From assembly GCA_017548445.1 (NCBI GenBank), contig JAFYZZ010000035.1, positions 1 through 42,843 on the forward strand: a stretch of DNA of 42,843 nucleotides. The letters are read 5' to 3'. The position numbers were made by a program, and so were the translations under genes. Numbering within the stretch: the first letter of the stretch is position 1; every line of letters starts with the position of its first letter. Source of the stretch: Bacteroidales bacterium (GTDB lineage: Bacteria; Bacteroidota; Bacteroidia; Bacteroidales; UBA932). This document shows positions 16,114-27,819 of the stretch, in pieces. The notes below the pieces were generated by a model. It saw only the letters and a list, made by a program, of their open reading frames with translations, was not told the origin of the DNA and made no database searches.

Positions 16114-19100
16114 ATGAAATCAGTCCGTTTCTTCTTCGCTTTGGCCGTGACTGCCGGCCTGCTCGCCGCCTGCCAGGGCGGCGGCGTCAAGAACACCGCC
16201 GGACCCTCCGTCTCCGCCGTGGCCGGCGGGGCCGACCTGGCGCTCAACAACGAAGGCACCGCCCCCGACGGGCAGGACGTCGATCCCGAGGTGCCGACCA
16301 TCCGTTTCCTCAGCAAGGGGTCCATCCTCCCCTCTTCGGGCAATCTGGACCTGCTGTTCGGCAGCGTCTCCTATGCCAAGGCGCAGGTGCGCGTGAAGAA
16401 GATTTACAGCAACAACATCCTGCAGTTCCTGCAGTTCGACACCTACGAAACCCGCTATGAGCTCTATAAGGTGGCGGGCGTCGTGGCGGACACCACCCTC
16501 GTGCTGGGCGACCGCAACGCGGACCACATCCGCGAGTGGCGGACCTACGGCCTGAGCCTCGACGAGCTGGTGAAGCCGGAGCCCGGCGCCATCTACCACA
16601 TCGAGATCCGCGGCCGCGAACCCCTCGTGGAAGAGGATTTCTGGGACAGCGACTCCTCTTTCGGCAACTATGAGACTTACGAAGAGCGCAGCGTGGACCT
16701 GCTGGCCAGCGACCTCGTGCTGATCGCCAAGAAAGGCGACGGCGCCACCGAAGTCTTCGCCTACGACGTCCTGCGCGGAAAGCCCGTCTCCGGGGTGCGC
16801 GTGAAACTGTTCGACTTCGCGCAGCAGGAACTCGCCAAGGGCCAGACCGACCGCGACGGCCACGTCTCCTTCCCCGCCTCCGGCGAGGGGCGCTTCATCT
16901 CCGCCACCAGCGGCAAGAACTACGCCTACCTCGACCTCAAGAACGAGAAGGCGCTGTCCACCAGCAAGTTCGACGTCAGCGGCACCACCCACGAAGGGGG
17001 CATCAAGGCCTATATCTTCGGCGAGCGCGGCGTGTGGCGTCCGGGCGACACCCTGCACGTCAGCGTGGTCACGCTCTTCGACGACGCTCCCCTGCCGGCC
17101 GGCCATCCGGTAACGGCCCAGCTGCGCAACCCCGACGGGCAGCTGACCCAGACCCTCACCGAGCACGACAACGGCACCAACCTCTACCACTTCCCCTTCA
17201 CCACCGCCCAGGACGCCCCTTCCGGCCGCTGGCGCGTGGACGTGAACGTAGGCGGGCAGACCTTCAGCAAATCGCTCCGCGTGGAGACCATCAAGCCCAA
17301 CAAGCTGGACATCAGCCTGCGTTTCGACGACGACTACATCATCCCCGACCGCAACTGCGTGGGCGACATCGCCGTCAACTGGCTCTACGGCGCCCCCGGC
17401 GCGGGCCTCAAGATCAACGGCTCGCTGGAACTCAGCGCCGCCACCACGTCCTTCAAGGGCTGGGAGGACTACGACTTCCGCGACGACACCCGTTCCTTCG
17501 AGACGCAGAAACTCATCTACAACGACTTCAAGACCAACGACGAAGGCCACGCCTTCATCAACACCTGGTACGAGGTGAACAAGGCGGCCACGCCGGGCCT
17601 GCTGAACGCGGGCTTCACCTTCCAGGCCTACGAGCCCTCCGGCGAGTTCAGCACGTCCTACAACAGTATCAGGATGTCGCCGTTCAACACGTACGTGGGC
17701 ATCAGGACCGAGATGGACAAGGACAACTGGGGCAGCCGCTACATCCGTTCCGGCAAGCCGCACAAGTTCGAAGTGGCCACGGTGAACGCCGAGGGCAAGG
17801 GCGTGAACGCCTCCGGGCTGCACGCCGAGATCTACCACGTGGACTGGAGCTGGTGGTGGGACGCCTCCGGCCAGATCGCCAGCTATATGGCGGGCAAGAG
17901 CAAGGAACTCTTCTTCGAGCAGAACGTCTCCACCAGCGCCGGCAAGGGCAGCTTCAGCTACGACTTCGCCGACGCCCCGGACGGCCTGTATTTCGTCCGC
18001 GTCACCGACCGCGGCGGCCACGCCACCTCGATGCTCTGCGAAGTCTATGAGAACCGCAGCGCCTCCGACGTTTCCGAGGCCTCCACGCAGCTGAATATGC
18101 TTATCGACAAGGAGACCTACAACGTCGGCGAAACGGCCCGCATCACCATCCCGTCCGCCGCAGGAAGCAGCGCCCTCGTGTCCATCGAGAAGGGCGGCAG
18201 GATCCTCTCCACCCGCCGCGTGGACTGCTTCGCCGGCAGCACGGAGATCCGCATCCCCGTCACGAAGGAGATGATGCCCAACGCCTACGCGTCCATCGCG
18301 CTCATCCAGCCGCACGGCAACGTGCACAACGACGCCCCCATCCGCCTGTACGGCGTGCAGAACATCAACGTCGAGGACGCCTCCTCCCGCCTGAATCCGG
18401 TGCTCGACATCCCCGCCGAGACCAAGCCGGAAGCCCCGCTCACCTTCAAGGTGAAGGAAGAGAAAGGCCGCCCGATGAGCTACATCGTCGCCCTCGTGGA
18501 CGAGGGACTCCTCTCGCTCACCGGCTTCAAGACCCCGGACGCCTGGGCTTCGTTCTATGCCAAGGAAGCCTTGCGCGTGCGCACCTGGGATGAATATGAT
18601 TCCGTCATCGGCGCATTCGGCGGCCACATCGAGCAGCTGTTCGCCATCGGCGGCGACGACGAGGCCACGGGCGAACTGAAGCGCCAGGGAGCCGACCGCT
18701 TCAAACCGGTGGTCGCCTACCTCGGTCCCTTCGAACTGAAGGCCGGCAAGACCGCCACCCACAGCGTGGACGTGCCGCAGTACATCGGCTCCCTGCGGGC
18801 GATGGTCGTCGCCACCGACGGCAAGGCCCAGGGCAGCACCGCCAAGAACGTGGCGGTGACGCAGCCGGTGATGGTCCAGGCCACCCTGCCGCGCACCCTG
18901 AGCATCGGCGAGACCATCCAGGTCCCCGCCACCGTTATGACCCTCAGGGAAGGCGTGGGCACCGTTAAACTGAGCATCAAGACCGATGACCTGCTTACGG
19001 TCAAGGGCCCGTCCTCCAAGGACGTCAAGGCCCCGGACAACGGACAGGTCGTGGAATACTTCGACGTCCAGGTGGGCGAGCAGACCGGCATCGCGCACGT

Positions 19101-20676
19101 GACCGTCACGGCGCAGTCCGGCTCCGACAAGTCTGTCAGCAACGTGGAGATCGACGTGCTCAACCCGAATCCCGAGATCACCCGCGTGCAGTCCTTCCTG
19201 CTCGAGGCGGGCAAGAACAAGGACGCCAGCGCCGAACTCTTCGGCCTGCCGGGCACGAATTCCCTGGCGGTGGAGCTCTCCTCCATCCCGGCCATCGACC
19301 TCGGCCGGCGGATGAAGTACCTGCTCGAGTATCCTTACGGCTGCGTCGAGCAGACCATCTCCGCCGCCTTCCCGCAGCTCTACCTCTCCCAGGTGATGGA
19401 CTGCGACGAGAACACCGTCAAGCGCAGCGCACGCAACGTCACCGCCGCCATCAACCGCCTGCACAGCTTCCGCCGTCCGGACGGCTCGCTGAGCTACTGG
19501 CCGGGCACTTCCACCGCTTCTTCCTTCGGCACCGCCTATGCCCTCCACTTCCTGCAGGAGGCGGAGAACCAGGGCTACGCCGTCCCCGCCGACCTCAAGG
19601 CCGGCCTGGTCCGCTACCTGACGAACAGCGTCGTGTCCAACAAGAAGGAAGGCGAGTTCGTGCGGGCCTACGGGCTCTACGCACTCGCCTCGGCGGGCAA
19701 GCCGCAGCGCAGCGCGATGAACCTGCTGCGCGAGCAGGCCAAGAAGATGCCGCGCAGCGCCGTGTGGATGCTCGCAGGCGCCTATGCCAGCGACGGCAAG
19801 AAGCAGGTCGCCACCTCGCTCACCAACGGCCTGCCGTACATCGAGGCCGCCGGACAGAGCTACTACGAGTATTACGGCAGCGAAGACCGCAACCGGGCCA
19901 TCGCCCTGCGCACCTCCATCCTGACCGGCCAGAAGGAAGCCGCCTTCGAGCTGGCCGAAAAGGTGGCCGAATCGCTGAACGACAGCCAGCATTATATGAG
20001 CACGCAGGCCACCGCCTGGTCGCTCTACGCCATCAGCGACTACGCCCGCACGATGGCCGGCGGCGGCGTGGCGGGTTCCGTGAAGGGTCCCGAGAAGACC
20101 TACAAGCTCAGCACCGACAAGGCCCTCGTCCGCCAGGAGGTCGCCCTCGCCAAGGACGCCGCCGGCAAGGCCGCCCTGAACATCTCCAACACCGGAAGCA
20201 CCCCGGTGCACGCCGTCATTTCCGTGACCGGAACCCCGAAGGCGGGTACCGAAAAGGCCAAGGCCTCCGGCCTGAGGATGACCGTCTCCTATGTGGATGA
20301 GTTCGGCGCGCCCATCGCCGTGGATACCCTCTCCCGCGGCCGCAACTTCAAGGCCGTCGTGACCGTGACCAACACCGGTTCCGCAGCCGTCCGCGACCTC
20401 GCCCTCGCGCACAAGTTCCCGTCCGGTTGGGAAATCCGCAACGACCGCATCAACCGCGAGGATTACACCTTCCCCGCCGGCCTCAACTATCAGGACTTCC
20501 GCGACGACCGCGTGTACAGCTTCTTCGACCTGGGTGCCGGACAGAGCGTGACCGTGACCACCGGCCTTACGGCCACCTATCCCGGACGCTTCTACCTCCC
20601 GGCCGTGAGCTGCGAGGCGATGTACGACGACACCGTCTCCGCCCTCGTCCCGGGCAAGTGGACCGAGGTGAAATAG
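16114..20676 (+). CDS. Bacterial alpha-2-macroglobulin lipoprotein
   Basis: 1520 residues. The signal peptide ends in GLLAAC (Cys20), giving a lipoprotein. It is built of MG domains: an MG2-like region begins KAYIFGERGVWRPGDTLHVSV near residue 300, and the A2M block containing VALVDEGLLSLTGFKTPDAWASF lies near 790-810. The thioester-containing domain has Cys1077 in YPYGCVEQT, so the reactive CxEQ thioester is intact. Such proteins trap proteases that enter the periplasm. It is shorter than many Bacteroidota homologues, which I recall as about 1800-1900 residues. It ends at TAG 20676 and is followed by a strong terminator. Confidence 0.95.
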   Translation: MKSVRFFFALAVTAGLLAACQGGGVKNTAGPSVSAVAGGADLALNNEGTAPDGQDVDPEVPTIRFLSKGSILPSSGNLDLLFGSVSYAKAQVRVKKIYSNNILQFLQFDTYETRYELYKVAGVVADTTLVLGDRNADHIREWRTYGLSLDELVKPEPGAIYHIEIRGREPLVEEDFWDSDSSFGNYETYEERSVDLLASDLVLIAKKGDGATEVFAYDVLRGKPVSGVRVKLFDFAQQELAKGQTDRDGHVSFPASGEGRFISATSGKNYAYLDLKNEKALSTSKFDVSGTTHEGGIKAYIFGERGVWRPGDTLHVSVVTLFDDAPLPAGHPVTAQLRNPDGQLTQTLTEHDNGTNLYHFPFTTAQDAPSGRWRVDVNVGGQTFSKSLRVETIKPNKLDISLRFDDDYIIPDRNCVGDIAVNWLYGAPGAGLKINGSLELSAATTSFKGWEDYDFRDDTRSFETQKLIYNDFKTNDEGHAFINTWYEVNKAATPGLLNAGFTFQAYEPSGEFSTSYNSIRMSPFNTYVGIRTEMDKDNWGSRYIRSGKPHKFEVATVNAEGKGVNASGLHAEIYHVDWSWWWDASGQIASYMAGKSKELFFEQNVSTSAGKGSFSYDFADAPDGLYFVRVTDRGGHATSMLCEVYENRSASDVSEASTQLNMLIDKETYNVGETARITIPSAAGSSALVSIEKGGRILSTRRVDCFAGSTEIRIPVTKEMMPNAYASIALIQPHGNVHNDAPIRLYGVQNINVEDASSRLNPVLDIPAETKPEAPLTFKVKEEKGRPMSYIVALVDEGLLSLTGFKTPDAWASFYAKEALRVRTWDEYDSVIGAFGGHIEQLFAIGGDDEATGELKRQGADRFKPVVAYLGPFELKAGKTATHSVDVPQYIGSLRAMVVATDGKAQGSTAKNVAVTQPVMVQATLPRTLSIGETIQVPATVMTLREGVGTVKLSIKTDDLLTVKGPSSKDVKAPDNGQVVEYFDVQVGEQTGIAHVTVTAQSGSDKSVSNVEIDVLNPNPEITRVQSFLLEAGKNKDASAELFGLPGTNSLAVELSSIPAIDLGRRMKYLLEYPYGCVEQTISAAFPQLYLSQVMDCDENTVKRSARNVTAAINRLHSFRRPDGSLSYWPGTSTASSFGTAYALHFLQEAENQGYAVPADLKAGLVRYLTNSVVSNKKEGEFVRAYGLYALASAGKPQRSAMNLLREQAKKMPRSAVWMLAGAYASDGKKQVATSLTNGLPYIEAAGQSYYEYYGSEDRNRAIALRTSILTGQKEAAFELAEKVAESLNDSQHYMSTQATAWSLYAISDYARTMAGGGVAGSVKGPEKTYKLSTDKALVRQEVALAKDAAGKAALNISNTGSTPVHAVISVTGTPKAGTEKAKASGLRMTVSYVDEFGAPIAVDTLSRGRNFKAVVTVTNTGSAAVRDLALAHKFPSGWEIRNDRINREDYTFPAGLNYQDFRDDRVYSFFDLGAGQSVTVTTGLTATYPGRFYLPAVSCEAMYDDTVSALVPGKWTEVK

Positions 20677-20696
20677 TTTACTTGAAAACCTCCCGT

Positions 20697-20731
20697 AAAA
20701 CCCGCAGCGAGCGCGCCTCGATGCGGGTTTT
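20697..20731. terminator. Bidirectional terminator, repeat copy 1
   Basis: Perfect 10-bp arms AAAACCCGCA / TGCGGGTTTT around a 15-base inner part that can itself pair (GCGAG / CTCG). It lies between the convergent alpha-2-macroglobulin gene (stop 20676) and the ATPase gene (stop 20736). A nearly identical copy in inverted orientation lies at 30035-30068. Confidence 0.9.
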
Positions 20732-20735
20732 GCAT

Positions 20736-21854
20736 TTACGGCCTCTTGAGCCACAGGCCCAGCACGGGGTCTGCAAGAAAGATAGTGCCTTCTTCTGAGT
20801 AAATAAGACCTTTCTCAAGCAGGGCCTTCCTCGTCGAAACGGATGCGGCCGAAGAACCGAGTTTGTACTTGCTGATGACTTCGGCGGAGGAAAAACCCTG
20901 ACTGATGCCGTCAGAAACGGCCTTGAGGAATCTCATCTGCACGGAGGTCAGATTCTCCGTCCGGCTTTCGAACAGAGCCGTATTCTGATCGATCAGTTCA
21001 TCGGTGGCTTTATCGATATCGTCTTCGCTGACTACCTGGCCGGAAAACAGATAGACATACCAACATAGTTGCTGCACATAGGAAGAATGATAATCCACGA
21101 TGCTGCAGATCCTTTCAATCTGGTCCGGGCTAATGGTCTTTCCTCCTTCCCGGAATTTCTCTGAGATAAATGAATTCCAGTATGTAAGCGGGATTTTCTT
21201 CAAGTACAGAATATCTCCGAATTTGTAGAATGGCTTTGTTTCGTCATCAAACAGCCCTTCCATCATATGTCTTTTGCTGCCGAACAGGCAGTAACTTACC
21301 CTGGTCTGGTGCTGCCAGGCGGTCCTCAGTTGCTTTTGGAAGGTCAGACTATCTTCAAATTCTGCAATCTGCTGGAACTCATCGAGACAGATGACGATGC
21401 GGATGCCCTTCTTTTCCGCAACCCTCTCGGGAAGCGCCAGAATATCTTCAATTGATTGCTGCTCATTGTTCAGCCCCAACTGCAACTTGAGCGGGCTGGC
21501 ACTCTCCGGCGACAGGTTTAGACCGACGTTGATCCTGCCCAGAAACTTCCGTGCATTCTCGAGAAACTCTTCAAATGCCGAAGCCGTTTGTTTCAGAACG
21601 GCGTTTCCAAGTATTTCACAAAACTCGGCGGCTGTCTTGGCTTTGAAAACATCGGCGAATACACAGATGAGTTGGTCACTGCCGGATTCCCGAATGACCT
21701 TTTTGACCAAGGAGGTCTTCCCCCAGCGCCTGGGAGAAACGATGAAAGTATTGATACCACCGGCAAAGTTGGCCGCCAGCCTGGCGGAATCTTTCTCTCT
21801 GTCAGTAAAGCAATTATCCTCTACTGGTTTACCAAAAACAAATACTTGCTCCAT
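20736..21854 (-). CDS. AAA/STAND-type ATPase with C-terminal winged helix, AT-rich
   Basis: 372 residues of the archaeal-ATPase-like group (PF01637). Walker A is SPRRWGKTSLVKK (about 40-52), Walker B VICLDEFQQIAEF, and a sensor-like FGSKRHMM follows. A winged-helix region (about 300-350) precedes the terminal DPVLGLWLKR, a motif that in relatives leads into a DUF234 nuclease-like domain that is absent here. GC content is far below the neighbours and codon use differs, pointing to transfer. Known relatives are mobile and of uncertain role; a defence or regulatory function is only a guess. Three 15-bp-spaced repeats cover its promoter. Confidence 0.8.
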   Translation of the reverse strand: MEQVFVFGKPVEDNCFTDREKDSARLAANFAGGINTFIVSPRRWGKTSLVKKVIRESGSDQLICVFADVFKAKTAAEFCEILGNAVLKQTASAFEEFLENARKFLGRINVGLNLSPESASPLKLQLGLNNEQQSIEDILALPERVAEKKGIRIVICLDEFQQIAEFEDSLTFQKQLRTAWQHQTRVSYCLFGSKRHMMEGLFDDETKPFYKFGDILYLKKIPLTYWNSFISEKFREGGKTISPDQIERICSIVDYHSSYVQQLCWYVYLFSGQVVSEDDIDKATDELIDQNTALFESRTENLTSVQMRFLKAVSDGISQGFSSAEVISKYKLGSSAASVSTRKALLEKGLIYSEEGTIFLADPVLGLWLKRP

Positions 21855-21873
21855 AATGGTTCCGTCTTTTCTG

Positions 21874-21914
21874 CAAATGTAAGTAATTATTTAGTAAGTT
21901 ACAACTTAGTAAGT
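21874..21914 (-). promoter_or_regulatory. ATPase promoter overlaid by three spaced repeats
   Basis: Minus-strand promoter: GTTG (21902-21905), 20 bases, TACATTTG (21874-21881), 19 bases before the ATG at 21854. On the plus strand TTAGTAAGT occurs at 21891-21899 and 21906-21914 with a 15-bp period. A third partial copy (6 of 9, ending GTAAGT) is at 21876-21884. The copies cover the -7 box, the spacer and the -33 region, as expected of a repressor site, possibly autoregulation by the product's winged helix (inference). Confidence 0.6.
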
Positions 21915-21961
21915 ATCTACTTGCGCGAAATTAATACCGGAACCCCATTAACCTCCAAGAA

Positions 21962-22000
21962 TTGGGGAAGGCCTCCAAAATAGCCGGAGACCTTCCCCAA
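21962..22000 (-). terminator. Hairpin after the serine hydrolase
   Basis: TTGGGGAAGG-C-CTCC / GGAG-A-CCTTCCCCAA with one internal mismatch and a 9-base loop, 20 bases past the serine hydrolase stop on the minus strand. The strong stem lacks a clean T-run, so termination is probable but not certain. Confidence 0.65.
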
Positions 22001-22020
22001 AATCACTATTCTATCAAGGG

Positions 22021-23082
22021 CTATTTCAGCGCGGCGAGGGCCGGGAAGAGGTATTCGTAGACCAGGTTCTGCTCGGCCTGGAGATTGTCAGAGTCGGCGG
22101 TGCAGGCGATTACGGCGTCGCTGTCCGGAATGACAAAGATGTACTGGCCGCGGGCGCCGTCCGCCCGGTAGGCATTGTCGGGGCAGCGCCACATCTGATA
22201 GCCATAGCCCAGCATAAAGGTGCAGTTTTCGGGGGTCAGACCGCGCTCTGCCGCATTGTCAGGCCGCGTGCCGGCGGGCACGGACGGGACCTGATATTTG
22301 GACGCTTCTTCCACCCAGGCTTCGCTGACCAGGCGCTTGCCGTTCCACACGCCCTTCTGCAGGAAGAGCTGGCCGAACTTGGCCATATCCTCAGTCTTGA
22401 GCTGAAGGCCCCAGCCGCCGGCGTTGATGCCCTGCGGGCTCTCCTCCCATTCCGGAATCTGGATGTGCAGCGGCTCGAAGAGGCGCGGCGTCAGGTAGTC
22501 GAGCACCTTCTGCCCGGTCACTTTCTGGACGATGGCGGAAAGCATATAGCTTCCGAGCGAGTTGTAATAGTACCAGGTGCCAGGCTCGTGCACGAAGGGA
22601 TGCGAAAGGAAACTGGCCACCCAGTCCTCGCTCGCCCGGAAGTTGGGCGACGACTCCTGGCCGCAGTTCATTGTGAGCAGGTCGTGCACCGTGACGGCCT
22701 TCAGGTTGTCGGAGACCTCCTCCGGAAGCCGGTCGGGGAAGAAGTCCACCAGCTTGTCGGTGACTTTCAGGAGCCCGTCGTCCACGGCCATACCCACGGC
22801 CGTGGCGGTGAAGGACTTGCTGACGGAATGCATCGCGTGCGGCTTGTCCGGGGCGGCGTCGCCGTACCAGCCTTCGTACAGCACCTTGCCGTGCTTGAGA
22901 ATCATCAGGCTCTCGAAGAGGACGGAATCGTCGGCTTTGTCGCCGGCGAGGACCGCATCGACGGCCTCCTGGATGGAAGCCGGCGTTTCGGCACGGGGAA
23001 GGTCCACGATTTCTTTCTTGCCACAGGAGACAAACAGGATGGCGGCCATTATGGCCAGGGACAGCATCAGGATTCTTTTCAT
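22021..23082 (-). CDS. Serine hydrolase lipoprotein, class C beta-lactamase fold
   Basis: 353 residues. The signal peptide ends in LFVSC (Cys20), so it is a lipoprotein. The serine beta-lactamase/DD-peptidase-like domain shows the nucleophile motif Ser86-V-S-Lys89 in HSVSKSFTATAVGMAV, the second motif Tyr172-Y-Asn174 in YYYNSLGSYML, and a C-terminal RADGARGQYIFVIPD replacing the KTG region. Proteins of this broad group include esterases, peptidases and true beta-lactamases; the substrate cannot be told. It follows the uridine-kinase-like gene after about 100 bases containing REP-like hairpins, so it may be separately transcribed. Confidence 0.87.
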   Translation of the reverse strand: MKRILMLSLAIMAAILFVSCGKKEIVDLPRAETPASIQEAVDAVLAGDKADDSVLFESLMILKHGKVLYEGWYGDAAPDKPHAMHSVSKSFTATAVGMAVDDGLLKVTDKLVDFFPDRLPEEVSDNLKAVTVHDLLTMNCGQESSPNFRASEDWVASFLSHPFVHEPGTWYYYNSLGSYMLSAIVQKVTGQKVLDYLTPRLFEPLHIQIPEWEESPQGINAGGWGLQLKTEDMAKFGQLFLQKGVWNGKRLVSEAWVEEASKYQVPSVPAGTRPDNAAERGLTPENCTFMLGYGYQMWRCPDNAYRADGARGQYIFVIPDSDAVIACTADSDNLQAEQNLVYEYLFPALAALK

Positions 23083-23134
23083 ATGTTATTGGTATTCTTT
23101 GAAGATGCACTGGAGCGCAGCGACGCAGGGGAGT

Positions 23135-23196
23135 TTGAGGGGGAACGCCCCCTCAATCATAGGGTTTACCCGCCAGACGCTCGTCAGAGCGTCTGG
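23135..23196. repeat. Pair of GC-rich stem-loops, the second containing a stop codon
   Basis: Stem 1: TTGAGGGGG / CCCCCTCAA, 23135-23143 and 23148-23156, loop AACG. Stem 2: CCAGACGCTC / GAGCGTCTGG, 23173-23182 and 23187-23196, loop GTCA, which holds the stop codon of the uridine-kinase-like gene on the minus strand. Neither is followed by a T-run. They look like REP-type intergenic hairpins that may stabilise the 3' end of the message. Confidence 0.6.
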
Positions 23197-24172
23197 CCGC
23201 CGATGAACTCACGCATAATCGAGGTCGGCGGGATGGCGGCGATCTCGGCGGGCTTCAGGGCCCGGACGCGCGTCAGGAACTCCAGCAGCACGGAGGCTTT
23301 CGGATAGGCCGGCGAAGACTCGCTGATGCCGCACAGGAGCGGCTCGGCGTAGTACTTCAGCAACGGGACGTCGTACAGGGTGGAGGAGTTGAACACCACG
23401 TTGGCGTTCTCCTCGAAGGGGAAGATATTGCGCGTCTCGCCGCGGCGCACGGACGGCCAGCGGAGGATGTTGTCCTCCGGCGAGATGCCGCGGACGCGGT
23501 TGTCGCGCACGATGCGGCGCAGCAGCCGCTTGTCGGTGGTGGAACCGTGGTCCTTCTCGCCGCCGGGCAGGGCCGAGAGGGCGGAAATGTAGACGTTGAA
23601 GATGCGGTCGCGCGGGATGGCGGGGGTCAGGGCGGGATTCAGGGCGTGGATGCCCTCCATAAAGAGGATGTCGCCGTCTTCAAGCTTGAGGAAGTTCCCT
23701 TCGAACACGCGGTGGCCCGCCTTGAAATCGAACCGCGGGAGCTCCACCGTCTTGCCGGCCAGCAGGTCGGTGAGCTGCTCGTTCAGGAGCTTCACGTCCA
23801 TCGCCTCCAGCGCCTCGTAATCCCGTTCGCCGTTCTCGTCGATGGGCGTTTCGTCGCGCGCCACGAAATAATTGTCCAGTTCGATGACCTTGGGCTTAAG
23901 CCCGAGCACGCGGGCCTGCTGGGCGATGCGCAGCGAGGAACTGGTCTTGCCGCTGGACGAGGGCCCCGACATCATCACGATGCGGCACTTGCCCCTCCGC
24001 CAGAAGATCTGGTCAGCCGCCTGGGCGTACTGGCGCTCCTGGCGCGCTTCGCAGAGGTTGATCAGTTCGATGCCCTTGCCGGCATCCAGCGTTTCGTTGA
24101 CTTTCTCGATGGTGTCGATGCCCACGGCCTGGCACCATTCCTTGTACTCCGCTCGCGCGGCTTCAATCTTTG

Positions 24173-24176
<4 letters not shown>
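23184..24176 (-). CDS. Uridine-kinase-like P-loop kinase, short form
   Basis: 330 residues of the uridine kinase/phosphoribulokinase family. Walker A MSGPSSSGKTSSS (about 69-81) is followed by the Asp-containing VIELDNYFVARDETP and by ILFMEGIHALNP, and a basic stretch LLRRIVRDNRVRG resembles the lid. Bacteroidota usually carry a longer form (about 550 residues) with an N-terminal TGS-like domain, which is missing here; the N-terminus MTKIEAARAEYKEW is short and helical. The ATG overlaps the uvrA stop (ATGA), so translation is coupled to uvrA. The stop codon lies in the loop of a perfect 10-bp hairpin. Confidence 0.85.
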
Positions 24177-26881
<2,705 letters not shown>

Positions 26882-26892
26882 AGATGCAAACA

Positions 26893-26926
26893 CAAAAATA
26901 CAAAATTTATGGTTAACTTTGTCAAA
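26893..26926 (-). promoter_or_regulatory. uvrA promoter, overlapping the divergent promoter
   Basis: Minus strand: TTTG (26923-26926), 22 bases, TATTTTTG (26893-26900), 11 bases before the uvrA ATG. On the plus strand TAACTTTG (26914-26921) lies 19 bases before the transporter ATG at 26941 inside the same stretch, so the two promoters overlap. No LexA-like site was recognised. Confidence 0.55.
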
Positions 26927-26940
26927 ACCTTGTCTGCCGT

Positions 26941-27801
26941 ATGTGGCTTTGGCTTACCGTCCTTTCCGCCTTGCTTCTGGGCACTTACGATGTCGCGAAG
27001 AAGCAGGCCCTGAAGCGGAACGGGGTCTACTGGATCCTCGTCACCGCCACGGGGCTCACGGCGCTCTACCTCTCGCCCTTCCTCTTCCTCACGTCGGGTT
27101 CGCTGTCCGACCACCTGAGCCTCGTGCTGAAGGCCGTCCTGGTCACGGCGTCCTGGGTGTCCGGCCTGATGGCGATGAAGTGCCTCCCGCTGACGACCGT
27201 CAGCACCATCAAGGCCTCCCGGCCGATGTTCGTGGTCATCTTCTCCATCCTCCTTTTCGGCGAGCACCTCAACCTGCTGCAGTGGCTCGGCGTGGCTGTC
27301 GTGATGACGGCCCTGTTCCTCAGTTCCCGCTCCAAGCGCCACGAGACTGACAAGAAAACTTCCGCCAAGGGCATCTCCCTGATGATCGTCTCGGTGCTGT
27401 CCGGTGCCGCCAGCGCCCTTTACGACAAGCACATCCTCCAGCATCTGCATCTCGAGCCGATGTTCGTCCAGAGTTGGACCAACGTTTATGTCACCATATT
27501 CCTGGCCATCCTGCTGCTGGTACAGTATTTGACGGACAAAGAGCATTTCCAGCCTTTTGTCCGGGACTGGCGCATCCTGCTGATTTCCGTGCTGATCACC
27601 GTGGCCGACGCCCTGTACTTCTTCGCAGTGAACGAGCCCGATGCTATGCTCTCCATCATCTCGATGATACGCCGTTGCTCGGTGCTGATCACCTTCCTCG
27701 GCGGCGTCCTGATCCTCAAGGAAGGCCACGTCAAGGACAAGGCGCTGGATATGGTCCTGATGATGGCGGGCGTCGCCCTGCTGCTTTGGGGCTCGTTGTA
27801 A
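26941..27801 (+). CDS. EamA/DMT-family transporter
   Basis: 286 residues with about ten membrane helices in two EamA repeats. The first repeat includes [22 protein letters not shown] and the second [22 protein letters not shown], the paired motifs of the drug/metabolite transporter superfamily. Direction and substrate are unknown. The start [21 protein letters not shown] at ATG 26941 gives an immediate first helix. The S41 protease gene follows after 18 bases and recO after that, so all three are probably one transcript. Confidence 0.88.
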   Translation: MWLWLTVLSALLLGTYDVAKKQALKRNGVYWILVTATGLTALYLSPFLFLTSGSLSDHLSLVLKAVLVTASWVSGLMAMKCLPLTTVSTIKASRPMFVVIFSILLFGEHLNLLQWLGVAVVMTALFLSSRSKRHETDKKTSAKGISLMIVSVLSGAASALYDKHILQHLHLEPMFVQSWTNVYVTIFLAILLLVQYLTDKEHFQPFVRDWRILLISVLITVADALYFFAVNEPDAMLSIISMIRRCSVLITFLGGVLILKEGHVKDKALDMVLMMAGVALLLWGSL

Positions 27802-27819
27802 CCTGCTAATTGTACAAGA

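Noticed and set aside
16120..20754. A very long antisense open frame (over 1500 codons) opposite the alpha-2-macroglobulin gene
   Set aside because: It mirrors the codon bias of the real gene in a GC-rich genome, has no recognisable domain, and is rich in Gly, Asp, Val and His as expected of a shadow frame.
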